Shown here in pieces: positions 5,568 through 7,648 of a stretch of DNA of 7,648 nucleotides. A program made the position numbers and the translations under genes. The first letter of the stretch is position 1, and each line of letters starts with the position of its first letter. The notes beneath the pieces are model-generated. The model saw nothing but the letters and a program-made list of their open reading frames with translations, did not search any database and was not told the origin of the DNA. Location: NCBI GenBank assembly GCA_027623875.1, contig JAQBUS010000036.1, positions 1-7,648 of the forward strand. The letters are read 5' to 3'. Origin of the DNA: Pseudomonadota bacterium (GTDB lineage Bacteria > Pseudomonadota > Alphaproteobacteria > Rhodobacterales > Rhodobacteraceae).

Positions 5568-7648
5568 ATGGCTGAGCGATCTTTCAGGGAAGAAATTAAG
5601 CATCTAAAATTAGGAGAGGGCGATACTTTTGTTGGGGAAGGAATCTTAGCAATAACTAAGGCTCTGCTTGAAAACGGTGTCGGTTATGTTGGAGGTTATC
5701 AAGGCGCACCCATTTCACACTTAATGGATGTTCTTGCCGATGCAGAGGAACTATTAGGAGAGCTTGGTGTTCGCTTTGAAGCTAATGCTTCAGAAGCTGC
5801 CGCCGCTGCCATGCTGGCTGCAAGCGTTCATTACCCAATTAGAGGAGCCGTTACATTTAAAGGTCCAGTTGGGGTCAATGTTGCGTCGGATGCCTTGGCA
5901 AATTTAGCTTCATCTGGAGTTAATGGAGGTGCACTAATAATCGTAGGTGAAGATTACGGGGAAGGCTCTTCTATAATGCAAGAACGTACCCATGGGTTCG
6001 CTATGAAATCTCAATTCTGGCTGATGGACCCAAGGCCAAATTTGCCCTCAATTGTAGATTCTGTAAAGAATGGCTTTGAGCTTTCTGAAGCCTCTAACAC
6101 TCCAGTAATGTTAATGGTTAGAATTCGCTGCTGCCACGTAACCGGTAGCTACAAGGCAAAGAACAATGTGCCACCTCCCCTAAGCGTTAAAAATGCTCTT
6201 TCAAACCCTAAAAGGGATTTTTCTAGAGTAGTTCTTCCGCCCATGTCATACGTTCACGAAATTGATAAAATTGAAAATCGTTGGCCTGCAGCTGAAAAAT
6301 TTATAATGGAACATTCTCTAAATGAACAGTTTGGACCTAAAAATTCTTCGATAGGAATAGTAATGCAGGGCGGAATGTACAATGGCGTAATTCGGGCATT
6401 ACAAAGATTAGGTCTAGCAGATATCTACGGGAAAAGCTCGATAGGATTGTATGTATTAAATGTAACTTATCCATTGATTGAAACTGAATTTCTATCATTC
6501 TGTAAAGAAAAAAAAGCTATTCTTGTAGTCGAGGAAGGGCAGCCGGAATTCATAGAGCAAAGTCTGTCCACTTTCTTGTTTCGGGCAAAAAGCTCATTAA
6601 ATTTATACGGCAAAAATACATTACCAATGGCCGGCGAATATACTGGGAAAATTATGTTAGAGAGCATTACTAGCTTCATAAAAGCAACAATGCCAAATTT
6701 ACTTCCAAGCCACATCCTTGCACCAAATGCTAAACCTTTAAAAATACCTGATTTGACCAAAACAGTTCCAATTAGACCACCAGGTTTTTGTACGGGATGT
6801 CCCGAGCGTCCGATATTTGCAGCAATGAAATTAGTTGAAAACGAACTAGGAAAACACCAAATTACAGGTGATATCGGCTGCCACTTATTTGCAACATTGC
6901 CACCCTTCGAAATAGGGGGCTCCACGATGGGGTATGGTCTTGGTCCGGCATCTAATGCTGCGTTTGATGGGGGCGGTGAAAAGCGAGCAATCTCTATTCT
7001 TGGTGACGGTGGATTTTGGCACAATGGCTTATCATCATCAATTGGAAATATGGTATTTAATAAATCTGACAGTGTTGCCCTAATTGTTGACAACTATTAC
7101 TCTGCAGCCACCGGGGGACAAGACATTATGTCCTCCAGGGTAAATAAGAGCACAAAGTCCACTCAAAACTCAATCTCTAATGCCCTTAAAGGTGTAGGTG
7201 TAAAGTGGATAAGAGAAATCGACAGGACATACGACGTAAAAAAAATGCAAGGGGTACTAAAGGAGGCCCTTACAACCGACTATAACGGTCCAAAAGTTAT
7301 AGTGGCCTCCTCCGAATGTATGCTCAACAAACAACGACGCGAAAAGCCTATCAGGAACAAGGATATACTAGAGGGTGTTAGGGCAGAAGTTCCTCGCTTT
7401 GGGATAGATGAAGATATTTGTACAGGAGATCACGCCTGTATCAGGCTTTCTGGTTGTCCGTCCCTATCATTAAAAAAACTTGACGATCCGCTAAGAGACG
7501 ATCCGATTGCAAGCATTGATCAAAGCTGTGTCGGGTGCGGAAATTGTGGAGAAGTGGCAGACGCAGCTGTATTATGTCCATCTTTTTATCAAGCCGATGT
7601 AGTGCATCATCCCAATTTTTTAGAAAAAAAACTATTTAAAATACAAAG
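5568..7648 (+). CDS. iorA: Indolepyruvate (2-oxoacid) ferredoxin oxidoreductase, alpha subunit IorA-like, C-terminus cut off
   Basis: The frame is open from the ATG to the right edge: 693 full codons, probably near the end of a protein of about 700 residues. IorA with IorB oxidatively decarboxylates aryl-2-oxoacids such as indolepyruvate to acyl-CoA, passing electrons to ferredoxin. The N-terminal half has the pyrimidine-binding fold (GGYQGAPISHLMDVL, then EANASEAAAAAMLA, and FKGPVGVNVASDAL). The cofactor half has CTGCPER (408-414), GDIGCHLFATLPPFE, then the thiamine diphosphate motif GDG (479-481) to D508-N509, and ATGGQ. The C-terminal ferredoxin-like domain has C618-x2-D621-x2-C624-x5-C630-P and C654-x2-C657-x2-C660-x9-C670-P. 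D621 occupies the place of a usual second cysteine. Because the Fe-S domain follows the thiamine domain, this is the separate alpha subunit rather than a long IorA-IorB fusion; an iorB gene is expected just past the right edge. The exact oxoacid substrate is not determined. Confidence 0.92.
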   Translation, partial: MAERSFREEIKHLKLGEGDTFVGEGILAITKALLENGVGYVGGYQGAPISHLMDVLADAEELLGELGVRFEANASEAAAAAMLAASVHYPIRGAVTFKGPVGVNVASDALANLASSGVNGGALIIVGEDYGEGSSIMQERTHGFAMKSQFWLMDPRPNLPSIVDSVKNGFELSEASNTPVMLMVRIRCCHVTGSYKAKNNVPPPLSVKNALSNPKRDFSRVVLPPMSYVHEIDKIENRWPAAEKFIMEHSLNEQFGPKNSSIGIVMQGGMYNGVIRALQRLGLADIYGKSSIGLYVLNVTYPLIETEFLSFCKEKKAILVVEEGQPEFIEQSLSTFLFRAKSSLNLYGKNTLPMAGEYTGKIMLESITSFIKATMPNLLPSHILAPNAKPLKIPDLTKTVPIRPPGFCTGCPERPIFAAMKLVENELGKHQITGDIGCHLFATLPPFEIGGSTMGYGLGPASNAAFDGGGEKRAISILGDGGFWHNGLSSSIGNMVFNKSDSVALIVDNYYSAATGGQDIMSSRVNKSTKSTQNSISNALKGVGVKWIREIDRTYDVKKMQGVLKEALTTDYNGPKVIVASSECMLNKQRREKPIRNKDILEGVRAEVPRFGIDEDICTGDHACIRLSGCPSLSLKKLDDPLRDDPIASIDQSCVGCGNCGEVADAAVLCPSFYQADVVHHPNFLEKKLFKIQ

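Noticed and set aside
6467..7093. Minus-strand open frame of 208 codons inside the iorA-like gene
   Set aside because: The plus strand here encodes conserved IorA motifs (CTGCPER, GDG) throughout, and the minus-strand product resembles nothing I recognise; it is a shadow frame.
7261..7311. Perfect 8 bp inverted repeat AGGAGGCC / GGCCTCCT (7261-7268 and 7304-7311)
   Set aside because: It lies inside the iorA-like coding frame with a 35 nt loop and no T-run, so it is neither a terminator nor a clear regulatory site; probably chance.

Overview
The window looks like part of a catabolic gene cluster from an AT-rich Gram-negative proteobacterium, possibly a marine alphaproteobacterium. That placement is inference. 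It rests on the low apparent GC (roughly 40% by eye), short Shine-Dalgarno sites, a Tat-type signal peptide on an ABC binding protein, and the resemblance of two enzymes to proteobacterial isatin hydrolase and indolepyruvate oxidoreductase. There are no RNA genes, insertion sequences, CRISPR arrays or clear terminators.

Layout: two gene groups diverge from a 137 bp control region (2586-2722). Leftward (minus strand) are a COG1233-type FAD oxidoreductase (2585-1011) and, 29 nt further on, a family 5 ABC substrate-binding protein (981 to the left edge, C-terminus missing). Rightward (plus strand) are a cyclase-family metal hydrolase with an isatin-hydrolase-like residue set (2723-3511), a second COG1233-type FAD oxidoreductase (3515-5080), a MarR-family regulator (5077-5559) and an IorA-like, thiamine-diphosphate and iron-sulfur indolepyruvate/2-oxoacid ferredoxin oxidoreductase alpha subunit (from 5568, running off the right edge). 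The rightward genes are spaced 3 nt, -4 nt and 8 nt apart, so they almost certainly form one transcription unit.

The control region holds a tandem direct repeat of 30 bp. Each copy carries promoter-like hexamers for the leftward genes with an ATTTAAAT palindrome in the spacer. A third ATTTAAA core lies 29 bp further right, towards the rightward genes. The simplest model is that the MarR protein binds these cores and controls both directions.

Working hypothesis (inference): the binding protein imports an indolic or other aromatic/N-heterocyclic substrate, the two related flavoproteins oxidise it or its intermediates, the hydrolase opens a cyclic amide such as isatin, and the IorA-type enzyme converts an aryl-2-oxoacid to an acyl-CoA. 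These enzymes do not form any pathway I can name, so the cluster is a reasonable candidate for an undescribed catabolic route.
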